A DNA stretch of 64,000 bases from Prorocentrum cordatum (taxonomy: Eukaryota; Sar; Dinophyceae; Prorocentrales; Prorocentraceae), in NCBI GenBank assembly GCA_963575745.1, contig CAUYUJ010017921.1:64001-128000 (forward strand), written 5' to 3'. Positions 30,028-39,720 of the stretch are shown in pieces; the stretch's first letter is position 1, and each line of letters begins with the position of its first letter. The notes beneath the pieces are model-generated. The model did not search any database. It saw only the letters and a list, made by a program, of their open reading frames with translations, and was not told the DNA's origin. The position numbers and the translations under genes are program-made.

Positions 30028-30540
30028 CTGCACCTCAACTGGAATCCGGCCGGAATGCTATTGAATCATGCGTTCGTGACGCGCCAGCTGCACATCTGTG
30101 GCAGGCGCCGCGAAAATGGTAATCGTACGACACAAGCGCTGTGCCACGTAACAGCTTTGCATGCCTCGGCGCGCGCCGCCTGTCGAGCAGTCTGCGCTGC
30201 TCTGCAGTGCGTTCGCCGTATTGCCACGCTCGCAGGCACTGCGCATGGAGCGCATGAGGGCAGCACAGGAAAATGATTGGATCACTGCCCGGCACGCAAC
30301 GGCTCGCCATTCAGGCCAATCCTAAAGCAACGTTCGAACGCAGGGTTGAGCCTCTGACAGACCGAAATCACCGTAAGCTTGCTGAAGGGGCCACGCTTGC
30401 GATGTATAGGACACGCAGCGGACAATAACACAAGCTCATCGCTTATACTGACCTTGCCCCCGAAGCACCCCTAGGAATGCAGCCAATGCAGTCAGGTGCG
30501 TTTCCACAGCTCTTTGTAATGATTTGTTCACAAAACTTCT
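30028..30540. other. Intergenic with repeat A copy 2
   Basis: Repeat A occupies 30308-30420. Upstream, a - strand frame has a CCPHALHAQCLRAW segment that looks like half a RING-H2 finger, but the other zinc ligands are missing, so it is not called. Confidence 0.5.
30308..30420 (+). repeat. Dispersed repeat A, copy 2
   Basis: Second copy of 12590-12700 in the same orientation; GACAGACCGAAATCACCGTA is at 30356-30375. The two copies are 17.7 kb apart and bracket the BRO-N to 592-residue gene block. Confidence 0.85.
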
Positions 30541-31479
30541 TGCTTACCCTTGTCCTGCATCCCTCAACTTCTCCATGGCGGATGCAAATCTGCTGCCTGC
30601 TCCATCGCGCCGCCGTCCCTGGAGAATCTGCAGCTCCGTGCCCGCAAAACGAAGAAGAGCCCTCCACGCGCGGCGGTCTACGATGTGATCGCAGCAGTGA
30701 AAAATTGAGACCAGAACTACGCAAGTCAGATTTACAAGCGTCTCCTTGACGCCGCCAAAGTTCCAGAGTGCGCCGAGGTGGCCCTGGTCTTGGTTCAGCC
30801 GCTTGGTTCCTGCAAGTGCATGAACCAAGAAGGTAGCCAACGGGGCGGCAACTGTGAGCCCGTCCGAGTGGCCAGCGCAAGTGAGATGGTTCAGGTCCTC
30901 ACGCAACTGCCAGGCAATTGCGACTTCAACAAGGCTTGTGAGGAAGTGATTGCGAAATTTGTAGACGTCGCGCCTCATGATCTGGATGCTGCCAAATGTC
31001 CGGACGTTGCTGGTCCAGCTAAGGAGGGCCAAAGCACAACGCGATCCTGGCAGGAGGCGTCGGGAGCGCCGCTGTGGCTCAAGGAGGCGCTTACCGATGC
31101 CATGGCGACAGGCATCGAGCAAGGCGTTAAAGCCGCGCAGGCCGCCTACGCAGGACAGTTGCAAGCCCCGGGGCGAGAGCTGCAGGAGGTCTCAGAATAT
31201 GGACCCCGCATCGAGATGAGCCGCGCCTTCCCAAGTCGTCCGGATGAACTGCTGGAATTTGGCGTAGAGCTCCAAGCTGAGGCAGATCTGCAGCGCTTGG
31301 GCGAATACGGCCCGCCCGTCACCACCTTTCTACAGGAGAAGTTCCCGGAGAAGAAGATCTCACCGATCAGCGCATGCTTCGCCAAGACACTCAAGCAGCG
31401 ACGCCTCGAACTGCACAGAGCGGACCCGGAGGGGCGCCGGATCTTCCTGCTCTACAATCAAGGACAGTGGTTTCCATAA
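30541..31479 (+). CDS. Putative DNA-binding protein (algal/BRO-like N-terminal module), frame interrupted by TGA
   Basis: One frame encodes AAVYDVIAAVKN, a TGA at 30706-30708, then DQNYASQIYKRLLDAAK, VASASEMVQVLTQLPGN and CDFNKACEEVIAKFVDV. This order (xVxDVI, YAxxIYxRLL, VAxAxxMVxVLxxLPG) resembles a module seen in many algal and mobile-element proteins and thought to be related to BRO/KilA-like DNA-binding domains; that link is from memory and tentative. The rest is Ala/Glu rich with a C-terminal GEYGPPVTTFLQEKFPEKKI and RIFLLYNQGQWFP end. The upstream limit is uncertain because no in-frame ATG precedes the module. Except for the TGA, the frame is clean to the TAA at 31477. Confidence 0.5.
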
Positions 31480-31616
31480 AAGTGGGCAGCTCGCTTGGGA
31501 ATCGTAACCAAAGTTCCGGGATGCGTTAGAACAGGCTCGAGTATAGTGTCCGGTATAATAAAATATTGCGCTTCGTTGCGTGTCAACCAGAGCCGTTCTT
31601 TTCTTGCATCGAAGAG

Positions 31617-32236
31617 ATGGGCAGACATCGCACTCCGGCTGAGTGCCTCAACTACCTGAACGAGTTGCAAGCTAAGGTTGGAAGAGGTACCACGCCGACA
31701 TTGTTCGCGAAGCGGCTGAAATCCATTGCGGTTGGACTCTGGCCGTACCAGCTGCATGAGCTGCCATGCGAGAGCCAGGCAGCAGCTGTGAAGTCGTGGA
31801 GTGGATCCTGAGATTCTCCGCAGGACAGAATCGCGACCGCGTTGCAAGTGCGCTGGAGGCTTGCGGCTGCGTGCATGTTGAATTGCTCGCGGCAGTCAAA
31901 CGTGCAACTGCCGACGTTGATCCCGAGTATGCTTGTTTGGAGAGTGCAATGTTCAAGTGGTTTCTATCAAATACACGACGCACTGCCTGGGCATGCGACG
32001 GAAGAGTCCTGCAAGACGCCGCACAAAGATTGCGGGGCCTCTGTGGCAACGTTGATGTCCTCGGCTCCAGCGAGGTGCGCTTGGAGGGCGCCCAGAACTT
32101 CTGCTGCGACAAAATCGTTCCCGACTACGTCATCGCATTCCGCATGGAGCTGCTGCTGCGAACGGGCTTCCCCCAAGGCAGCGAGCTTCGCGCAGGCGTG
32201 TCGAGTGTGGAGAAATATCGCGGTGACTTCTTGTAG
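31617..32236 (+). CDS. Unknown protein upstream of recombinase 1
   Basis: ATG 31617 begins MGRHRTPAECLNYLNELQAK. Near 31,790 the coding signal passes to the -1 frame: RDRVASALEACGCVHVELLA, FKWFLSNTRRTAWACDGRVL and DYVIAFRMELLLRTGFPQG, stopping at 32234. About 205 residues and mostly helical. It could be an N-terminal part of the following recombinase, separated by stops between 32237 and 32355, or a separate gene. No domain is recognised. Confidence 0.4.
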
Positions 32237-32454
32237 ACGTACTCTTCCCACGGCACCGCCAATTACCACCAGAGTAGCATGCCACTAATCCGCAGGTGTG
32301 CTTATCGTGGCGGAGCTGCTTGGGCAAACCTCCTTGGTCGCGTGTCAGAGCATGATTATATCAGAATTGGCGGCAGTGCTGCAGCGGCTGGACTCCAGCG
32401 GAGCAGCCGCGCCTCTTATCTAGCCGGCTCTGTTTCACGGTGCTGAAGCACCAG

Positions 32455-34041
32455 ATGCTGTTTCTGAACAGGGGTGAGACAGCCAAGGGGTTGGAGGAAT
32501 CCGTGCACCCGCGCTTCACGGGAGGCAATCAGTACAACTGGCTGCGCAACCTGTCCTCTTGGCGCGCAGACACATTGTGCAAGGTGTGGTCGGCCCTGGC
32601 TCAGCACCATCAGCGCTCTTTCTTCACCCCAAAGCACGAAAGTAAATCGCAATCACAGACCGCGCGCTTCTGGATGAAGACGAGGGACCTTGCGAGGGAG
32701 TTAATGCCACCCGAGAAGAAAGAAAATGCGCGTTGGGCGAGTTTTTGTTCGAAGAACTGGTGCGGACAACGCACGAGCGAGGAGTTGCAGGACTGTACAC
32801 CATGCCAAACGCGTCGCAACATGGCGCGCGTCAATTTTCAAAACTGGATTGGCGACTGTGCGCTCAGACTTGGACCAGAGCTGGATAAGCACAAAAGCGC
32901 TACTTCACACAACGCCAAATCTGCGGGTCCCAGCCGCCGCCGAGGTACGTCGAACATTCAACCTCGAAGCGGCCGAGGCCATGTATCAAGCATGTCGACA
33001 CGATGCGCGCTGGTCGCTACCAATGACGATCCTGACCGAAATAGGGCTGCGCGCCACGAGCCTCTGTCATGTGAAGTACTCGATGCTGGTCGATAGCACG
33101 CACACACCTCGCTGTGTTTGCCGAGTGCCGGAGAAAGCCAACACTTGCCGCTGCTCTGCGACCAGCGCGCGTCTCAAGAAACCGGTCAAACGCTATGCGG
33201 AGCCATTACGCGACCTCATCGATTCTCGCGGCGGCCTGGATTCCTACATTTTCAATCCCAAGCACCCAGAAGAGCCGTTGAAAGATGCCGCATGGCGTGC
33301 TCAGTTACAGTCCTTTGCGCGATCGGCGGGCGCCACGGAGATCAAGGTGCACCCTTACATGCTCAGGCACACGATTGTAGGGCGACTGGTCGACGCAGGC
33401 AATTCCATGGAATTGGTTTCCAAGTACATGGGGCACGCAAATCTGCACATCACTGCCGGCAACTATTGGGTGCCAACTACAACCGGACTCATGGGGAGCA
33501 TCAGCAATCCCTTCAGCGGCGAGATGCAGCGCAAACAGCGAGAGACCGAGAACGCAAAGATAGAACTGGAGGTCTTGCAGGACAAGTTAGACGCTGCCGT
33601 GCCACTTCTTGCCCAGTACGATTCCATACTGCGGACCTCGATTGCGAATTCCGCAACGGCCCAAGATGTTGGCGAGGCGTTCTCCAGGATACCACACCGT
33701 GAGGAAATGCTGCGCTTGATTCTGGAGTCCACGAGCGCATCGCTTACGGCCAAGTCTCTGGCTGCAGAAGCCCAGCCAGCGCAGCACAATACATCGGAGG
33801 TTGACTGCAACTGCGACTCCGAAATGAATGCTTGGCTGGCGCAGACGACGACCTCCACCCAGACGCCGACCTATCGGTAGACGGTGGATGTGGCTCAGGC
33901 GACATCCATCCAGACGCAAGTCTATTGGTAGAGGATTCATACAGCTCGGAAGACAGCGCTAGCCCCACACCCAAACGATCGAGAAAATGTGGGATGCCTG
34001 ATACTCCTGGCTCCTGTCTCACTGTTGGATCTGCGAAGTAA
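32455..34041 (+). CDS. Tyrosine recombinase/integrase 1
   Basis: The catalytic domain is clear between 32,950 and 33,530: box I TEIGLRATSL with Arg at 33050; a KKPVKRYAEPL strand that could hold the Lys; box II HPYMLRHT with Arg 33365 and His 33368; MGHANLHIT with Gly-His at 33431-33436; and GNYW with the nucleophile Tyr at 33464-33466. The usual HxxR is YxxR here. A C-terminal coiled coil follows. ATG 32455 starts a plausible N-terminal helical domain (WLRNLSSWRADTLCKVWSAL). The coding signal changes frame by -1 near 32,690, 32,870 and 33,840. The last shift adds an acidic tail with PKRSRK, a nuclear-signal-like patch, ending at 34039. Such enzymes cut and rejoin DNA in Cryptons, DIRS elements, phages and Starship-like elements. 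Confidence 0.75.
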
Positions 34042-34474
34042 ACGAGCGCAAGAGTGCAGACTTCGCCTCCCTCCTGCGAGCTTTGCGTTCGTCCATGCGG
34101 CAACTCTCAGAAGCGCCGAAGGCTGTAGACTTTAGGCATGAGGGGTGTGCATCTATGGCTCGCTGTTGCTTCTCCGATTCCGTTTCCATGCGTACCCATG
34201 GGACGTTGCACCTGGCCTGCACCTCCGCTGCGCTTTCTTTCACATTCGCCGGGCCTCTGGCCCACAGGCGTGTTAGAAAATCAGCCTTGGATTCTTGTCT
34301 TTGACTTTTCTTAGATCTTAGCTCTGAGCTGCCTGCGCTTAGCTAAGTTTTTGCCAAGGCTAACTGTCCTTAGCTGGGGACCATATCTTTAATTAGGGTT
34401 CCCCTGGCGAGGGTCCGGGACCTAAACGTAGTCACGACGACATGCCTCAAGCCTCCTTTTTTCGACCTTGAAAC
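34042..34474. other. Intergenic, nothing recognised
   Basis: Composition becomes more AT rich toward the right. Short - strand frames contain no domain. The run CTTAGATCTTAGCTCTGAGC has several TTAGCT repeats without clear structure. Confidence 0.4.
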
Positions 34475-34879
34475 ATGACCTCGATAAATGGCCCCAAAGT
34501 TTCGAAAACTGGTTTCAAACCTCTTCCAACATGGGTTCAACATCAATACAAACAATCAAACATAGGGTCCCACAAAACTTCAAAAACATATTCGGAAACA
34601 AATCAACAACAACAACAAACGATGTCTCAGAACCTCACAAATCTTGATTTTGTCCATTGGAGGTGTCGTCAAAATCCAGAATATGAGGTTCTTCAAACAA
34701 GAAATAAAGATGATCCCCAGAGGATACCAACAATCCTTCCATCATCCAGCAAAAACTGGTCCCAGAACCAATCCAACAACACGTTGAAAAACGTATCGAC
34801 CACTTTGCGAAAAGGTATCCAAAATGACTTCAAACATGACTACCAGTCTGCCGGGAAAAATACCCAAGATCGCTCTTGA
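34475..34879 (+). CDS. AT-rich open frame with polar Asn/Gln/Ser/Thr composition
   Basis: A 134-residue frame whose product is rich in Asn, Gln, Ser, Thr and Lys (TNQQQQQTMSQNLTN), unlike all surrounding proteins. The start is ATG 34475. No domain is recognised. Its DNA is distinctly richer in A than the rest of the window (about 34,450-35,000), so it may be an inserted piece of other origin or simply non-coding AT-rich DNA. Confidence 0.25.
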   Translation: MTSINGPKVSKTGFKPLPTWVQHQYKQSNIGSHKTSKTYSETNQQQQQTMSQNLTNLDFVHWRCRQNPEYEVLQTRNKDDPQRIPTILPSSSKNWSQNQSNNTLKNVSTTLRKGIQNDFKHDYQSAGKNTQDRS

Positions 34880-35700
34880 AGGCCAACTTGGCCCACATAT
34901 GTCCCAAATCGGGAAACGAAGTCCGCAACAAATATCAAATGAATACAGAAGCTGGTCAACAAATACATAATTCCCTGTTGTTCTAATGGAATAGCTACGA
35001 GCCTCCACAGGTACTGCAAAAAGCTTGCTTACTCCAGCCCAGCTCCTGTCCGCCGCCACCTCTAAACAGAACCGTGAGCAAGAATACCAAAACATGCGGA
35101 CAAAAGTTGTCACTGACCCACATCGAAACCTTCGGATCGACTTCGCATCGAGACCTCGACGGCAAGGTGTCGCCGCCAAAGAAATCAAAGCATTTGATGT
35201 TGTTTATCGGGGGACCTGACCTAGTGGGGGGGAGATTAACCAAAAGCCAAGCGAAGGGCCTTCCCTCTGAGTTTTATGGCTTCTGCTAGACAAACAGCTA
35301 TGCGCATGAAATTCGCAGCGCTATTCTCCATCGGATGGAAGTCGCAAAAGGACACTGGCAAGTGGAATGCCATTGCCTACTGGATTCCCCAGCCCGCCCT
35401 CCAGGTTGGCCTCTCAGCCTTTAGTCCCTTACCCAGCCCGGCGGAATGCGCGAAGCGCTTAGAATCCGCCGCCCCCAGCAGGGGGCGCGTGCTCAGAATG
35501 GGGCTTTAATGCTTAAAAATGCCAAAAAATAATCCTCCAGATGCCCCGCCTATTCCGCCGGGCCGCCGGAACAGATCCCAAAAGATGCATGCCTGGGCGT
35601 GGCCAAAATGGCAATTTTGCGTAGGAGGTCCTTCAAAAATAGCCTTGGAGGGGAGACCCCAAAAAAAAGTTTTCACTTTTGAGCCTCCGGGACCCTACTT
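34880..35700. other. Intergenic, GC hairpin, no gene
   Basis: Only short overlapping frames occur. GCCCCC AGCA GGGGGC (35471-35486) forms a 6-bp hairpin. Compositional change from AT-rich to GC-rich occurs near 35,000-35,300. Confidence 0.4.
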
Positions 35701-35711
35701 TGAGCCGACCT

Positions 35712-35995
35712 CGGCCATCTTGGGCCTCATCTTGGCCATCTTGGGCCTCATCTTGGCCATCTTGGGCCTCATCTTGGCCATATTGGGCCTCATCTTGGCC
35801 ATCTTGAGCCTCATCTTGGCCATCTGGGGCCTCATCTTGGCCATCTTGGGCCTCATCTTGGCCATCTTGAGCCTCATCTTGGCCATCTTGAGCCTCATCT
35901 TGGCCATCTTGGGCCTCATCTTGGCCATCTTGGGCTTCATCTTGGCCATCTTGGGCCTCATCTTGGCCATTTTGGGCCTCATCTTGGTTTCATCT
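35712..35995. repeat. 21-bp tandem repeat, about 13 copies
   Basis: Unit GCCATCTTGGGCCTCATCTT plus G, 21 bp, with few changes. It encodes LAILGLI on + and KMRPKMA on -, both as repeat artefacts that extend a flanking frame at 35519-36025. Confidence 0.95.
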
Positions 35996-36109
35996 TGCTT
36001 TGTGAGAATCAGGTTACACCTCTGATACTGCAAAAATTGTAAAATATTTGGATCATGCCCGCTGGTACAACCCAACCCCAACAATGTCGGGGGCGGCGGT
36101 GCATCGCCC

Positions 36110-36310
36110 GGTGGGCGTCTTCAATCGCCCCTTGTACGCCCTTGCGGCGTTCCTCCCGGCACGCGGGCGTCCACCCACGCCGGCTCGCGTCCGACGCAAA
36201 CCCACCAGAAGTCTTCTGAAACAATGCTACCGCCACACAGTCCCCACTAGCAACGCTCACCTTGTACACCTTTGAGGCGTTCCTCCCGACACGCGGGCGT
36301 CCAGCCGCGG
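36110..36310 (-). repeat. Two copies of the recombinase-tail repeat, inverted
   Basis: On the - strand this reads GGAGGAACGCCTCAAAGGTG, GTTGCTAGTGG and CTGTGTGGCGGTAGCATTG with TTTCAGAAGACTTC, then a second GGAGGAACGCCGCAAGGGCG, about 129 bp apart. It matches the + strand tandem units at 42700-42920, which include the 3' end of recombinase 2. Confidence 0.8.
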
Positions 36311-36390
36311 CGGCTTTCGCCAGAACCGTGCGACACCAACAACCCCACCCCACCAACAGTTGGATCGCAACAACCGCGCCATCCTCCATA

Positions 36391-36900
36391 GATACGCTTG
36401 GGCATTCGTGGTTCGGCTGCTCCTCCGTCGTTCCATTTTCCGCGTGGGACGGTGTTCGCCACCGGGCGTTTCTCATCTCATCAGACACAGTATTCGTGAA
36501 CCGCATACGCCATGGCATTTGTTTTTCTTGGTTTTACAATCTATTCCGCGTGAACCCAGTTTGCGGGGTCGAATCCCCCTTAACTTCGGGTCGTTTGGAT
36601 CACGTCAGGCATTTGATCTTTTCGCCACGGCGTCCTCGAGATACACGCTTGGGCGTTCGTGATTCGGCTGCTTCTCGGTCACGTGGCATATCTTTCGCCT
36701 GCGGTTCGTCCAGGATGGCGTACGCCGCCAGCGACTTTATGGGACACCAGACTCGTGAATCACATACGCCATCGCATCCCTCTGGGTCGTTCACTGTGCA
36801 ACTGCGAGGCACAACTATAGCGCAAACCGGGTCCCAACTTCCTGTCCGCATCTGTACAAAAGTTGGTAAAGTCCTCCCAGACGCCTCTGGAGAAGTGAGG
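36391..36900. repeat. About 255-bp tandem duplication
   Basis: GATACGCTTGGGCATTCGTG (36391) recurs as GATACACGCTTGGGCGTTCG (about 36640), and CGCATACGCCATGGCATTTG (about 36502) recurs as CACATACGCCATCGCATCCC (36761). The two copies are diverged and hold no clear gene. Confidence 0.7.
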
Positions 36901-36960
36901 TGCAACTGCGCTGCCAATTTGGGACCAGAAACAACACAATCGTGAATGCCCGAGCGCACC
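36885..36960 (-). repeat. Inverted single copy of the 145-bp satellite unit
   Basis: The - strand reads GGGCATTCACGATTGTGTTG, TCTGGTCCCAAATTGG and CAGCGCAGTTGCACCTCAC, the same order as the units in the array at 42970-44590. Confidence 0.8.
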
Positions 36961-37104
36961 TATAACGTAAAGTGGGTTAAAAACAAAAAAGCGAATTCTT
37001 CCGGTTGAGAATTCGTATGTTCGGGTCATGTTACCAACGGCGGGTCGACGAATGTTAGGCTTTGTTCTCTGTACAGTGTACATGTTTTCGCTCCAGCACG
37101 CACT

Positions 37105-37230
37105 GCAACCTTGCGACCGCGTGCCAGAGCGATTTAAACTCAAACGTGCGCTCTGCATCCTTGCGATCGCGTGCAAAGACGCGCCAAACTCAAACACACG
37201 CTCTGCATCCTTGCGACCGCATGTAAAAAG
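37105..37230. repeat. 50-bp tandem repeat, three copies
   Basis: CTGCAACCTTGCGACCGCGT (about 37106) recurs at about 37155 and 37204 with AACTCAAAC and GCGCT-like spacers. Confidence 0.85.
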
Positions 37231-37533
37231 ATAATTTCGGGGGAACCCAGACAAAACCTCAATATTGCTGCCGTTCCCATAAATGCTCCCTCTGAAGAAT
37301 GTGATCGATCAATGATCCAGAAGGTTCTGCTGGTTCTCGACGAGGACTTTGCAACCTTGGTGTCGAATCGTGATGAAAAACCTTCTGGCGAATTCTTTTG
37401 GAAAATGAATGAGGCATTGGATTCGATGGTTACGTTATTTTTGGATTTTGCCACAGCGGGCGATTGTGCTGCCCACAGAAAACGGGAGGTTGGGGGGGGG
37501 GTAGCCAAAGCCGGCGACGGTGTTGCCAACTGA
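37171..37533 (+). CDS. Possible small unknown protein
   Basis: The first part of this frame is repeat-derived. From about 37260 it reads like protein (MIQKVLLVLDEDFATLVSNR, FFWKMNEALDSMVTLFLDFA) to a TGA at 37531. The ATG at 37312 may be the true start. It could be a short gene or an exon. No domain is recognised. Confidence 0.3.
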   Translation: MQRRAKLKHTLCILATACKKIISGEPRQNLNIAAVPINAPSEECDRSMIQKVLLVLDEDFATLVSNRDEKPSGEFFWKMNEALDSMVTLFLDFATAGDCAAHRKREVGGGVAKAGDGVAN

Positions 37534-38568
37534 TAATCGGGAGGTGGGGGGTGAGTCCAACCAGGTAATCGTATTTTTTTCGTGCATGCTTGCGTGCGAG
37601 CGAAGCAGCATGTGCCCGCGGGACGATATTGCTTCCGAGGCTGGGTTGCGGAAGCTCTTCGCAGCTTGCGCGTTTCACCTTGCGTAGGGTCGCGGCCCCG
37701 ACCCGCCCACCCCCACGGTATTTGAATTTCTATACCGAGATGTGAAAAATAAAGCTCTGGGTGTGCCCGTTCCATATTTTTTGCCGAATTGCCTTCCATG
37801 CTTTTTTATTGCTTGTCCAGTGTTTTTTGAACATTTGGCCCGAGGGTACGAAGACTCATGCTGTTTTGCTCTACCGCCCAGCGCAAGGGCCTACACGGCA
37901 TTTAAAGCTGATAAATGTTTGTTACCTGCTGCCTGCGCGCGCAGGAGGACGAGGGGGAGAGGGAGGGGGTGGAGGAGGAGGAGGCTCAGGAGAAGGAGGA
38001 GGAGGTTCAGGAGGATGTTCAGGACGAGGAGGAGGAGGAAAAGGAGAAGGAGAAGGAGACGTAGGAGGAGGACGACGACGAGAAGAGGACCGCATAGCAC
38101 GAGCACGAGATAGGAAGAGGAGGAGAAGGAGGAGGAGAAGACTGAGGGAGGACGAGGGCGAGGACGATGAGGAGGAGTGGAAGAGGAGGAGGACGTTTGG
38201 CATGACCCCAGGCTTTAATTCACGATCTCGGCATCAGACGGATGACTCAGTATGTATGATATCTATTAGGGTGGACTGTTTGATCTCGGTTGATGGGGGT
38301 GGTTTGACGTGATGGTAGGAGAAGACTTGTTCAAGTGACTCTTTAGTTCCCAATGAATCGATGTGTTCGTTCTTAACTGCTCGTGTAGCTCGGGACGTCA
38401 TACACCAACGCTATCTTCGTGAGAACTTGCATGTTTCGCATTTCGATGAGGCTTGGGGATTTTGACTGTTTCGCAGTTGTTTGGGCTCAAGTTGACCTTA
38501 ACACAAGCTAAGCTCAACGTGCTCGAAGGACCTACCACGCTGTTGCTGCTGCCAGCGCCCAACTCACT
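37534..38568. other. Intergenic with purine-rich microsatellite
   Basis: 37935-38190 is a (GAGGAG/GAAGGA)-type purine run about 250 bp long, encoding Glu/Gly or Arg tracts on + and Leu or Ser/Pro tracts on -. Upstream of the gene at 38569, TTTGGGCTCAAG at 38480-38491 matches the spliced-leader end except for one base, about 78 bases before the ATG; it is suggestive only. Confidence 0.6.
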
Positions 38569-39720
38569 ATGGCAAACTATTGCATTCGCAAGTTTAACGG
38601 CGATGTCGTCACCGAGGTTTCCTTTGAAGAGCCAGCCACGGTCGCTTCCCTCATCAAGATCACTGGAGCGCGATGCAATGGGGGCATGCTACCCAAGCAT
38701 CTTCTCCGGGGAGGGGAGAAATTATTGGTGCCCGACGCAAAGGTTGAGGACAATGGTGAGGCCGTTGTGGAGCTCACCGTGATTATGGAAGAAGACGCAG
38801 CTCTTCCGGGTTTCTATGAAAGTACATTCACTGGTGGGATGACTTGGTCCAAGGTGGATTGTTGCTTGACGTTAGAGCCATCTGGTCTCGCAAAATACGA
38901 GCTGAGTTTGGAAGAAGAAAGAGTACGAGGCCGCTTTCTTGGAGCGTCATTTAATAACCTGCGGTTGTCGGGTACGTGGAAGCGGGATTGGGAGCGGGTG
39001 GCCGATGATGTGGTCATCCTCTCGTTCGACCAGGGTTGGGGCGAGGACATAGAGATCGATGCGACAGACTGTCCTAATGACGACATGAAGATCCTTGAGG
39101 CAGTACGTGATGGCAAAGGCAAGGGCGGCAAGGTTGGTGGATCGGGTAAGGCCAAAGTGAATGCCAAGGGCGACACGAAGGACGGTGAATCTTGTCATGA
39201 TGACACCCTTCGTGATGGAAACGGCAAGGATGGTGCGACGGGTAAGGGCAAGGTTGGTGTGAAGGGCTACACGATTGACGATGGAGATTCTTATGATGGA
39301 ACCTCTCGTGGTGGCAAGGGCAAGCGTGCTGGGATTGGTAAGGGCAATATTGGTGTGAATGGCAACTCGCTCGACGCTGAAGACTGTTATGACGGCACCT
39401 TTCGCGGTGGGCTACACGGTCAAGCCATTCGAATCGAGACGGGCATGATCCACATCCAAGGCAATGGCGACGAGGAGCGCACGATCCCCATCGAAGGTGG
39501 TGCTATCATTGAGGAGTTCCGTATACGTGAGCATAGTGGCACGTGCATGTGTCTCGATGTGCAGCACTCCAGTCGCGAGAGTGGACTGTGGGGCACCAGG
39601 TGCGCTGGCACGGCTCCACGGACTGGCCCAAGCAGTGTGCTGTGGACTGGTGCCGTTGGCGCCCAAAAAGGCATTAGCTTGCAGCGGTCTACAATGAAAG
39701 GCAGGCGCAAGGGCAAGTGA
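38569..39720 (+). CDS. Intact host-like protein: ubiquitin-like N terminus and Gly/Lys repeat middle
   Basis: A clean 383-residue frame from ATG 38569. Residues 1-80 (MANYCIRKFNGDVVTEVSFE, then VASLIKITGARCNGG, LLRGGEKLLVPDAKV, VVELTVIME) have the strand-helix-strand pattern of dinoflagellate ubiquitin-like leader domains. A compact beta-rich part follows (to about residue 165). Then come three diverged repeats of about 35-40 residues with GKGK and a C/Y-DDTLRDG, YDGTSRGG or YDGTFRGG ending. The C terminus has IRIETGMIHIQGNGDEERTI and a Cys pair, ending in RRKGK. No enzyme motif is seen. Codon use and lack of frame breaks set it apart from the element-like genes around it. The closing frames up to 39947 are not supported. 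Confidence 0.8.
   Translation: MANYCIRKFNGDVVTEVSFEEPATVASLIKITGARCNGGMLPKHLLRGGEKLLVPDAKVEDNGEAVVELTVIMEEDAALPGFYESTFTGGMTWSKVDCCLTLEPSGLAKYELSLEEERVRGRFLGASFNNLRLSGTWKRDWERVADDVVILSFDQGWGEDIEIDATDCPNDDMKILEAVRDGKGKGGKVGGSGKAKVNAKGDTKDGESCHDDTLRDGNGKDGATGKGKVGVKGYTIDDGDSYDGTSRGGKGKRAGIGKGNIGVNGNSLDAEDCYDGTFRGGLHGQAIRIETGMIHIQGNGDEERTIPIEGGAIIEEFRIREHSGTCMCLDVQHSSRESGLWGTRCAGTAPRTGPSSVLWTGAVGAQKGISLQRSTMKGRRKGK

Noticed and set aside
30035-30310. Half RING-H2 finger on the - strand (CCPHALHAQCLRAW)
   Set aside because: The remaining zinc ligands are missing and a + frame competes.
4525-30708. Selenocysteine or alternative genetic code for the three in-frame TGAs
   Set aside because: TGA is used as a normal stop at the end of intact genes here (for example 15421, 29413, 39718 and 57098), and no SECIS structure was seen; kept only as a low-ranked test.
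36565-36590. tRNA T-arm-like GGGGTCGAATCCCCC
   Set aside because: No acceptor, D or anticodon arms can be drawn around it.
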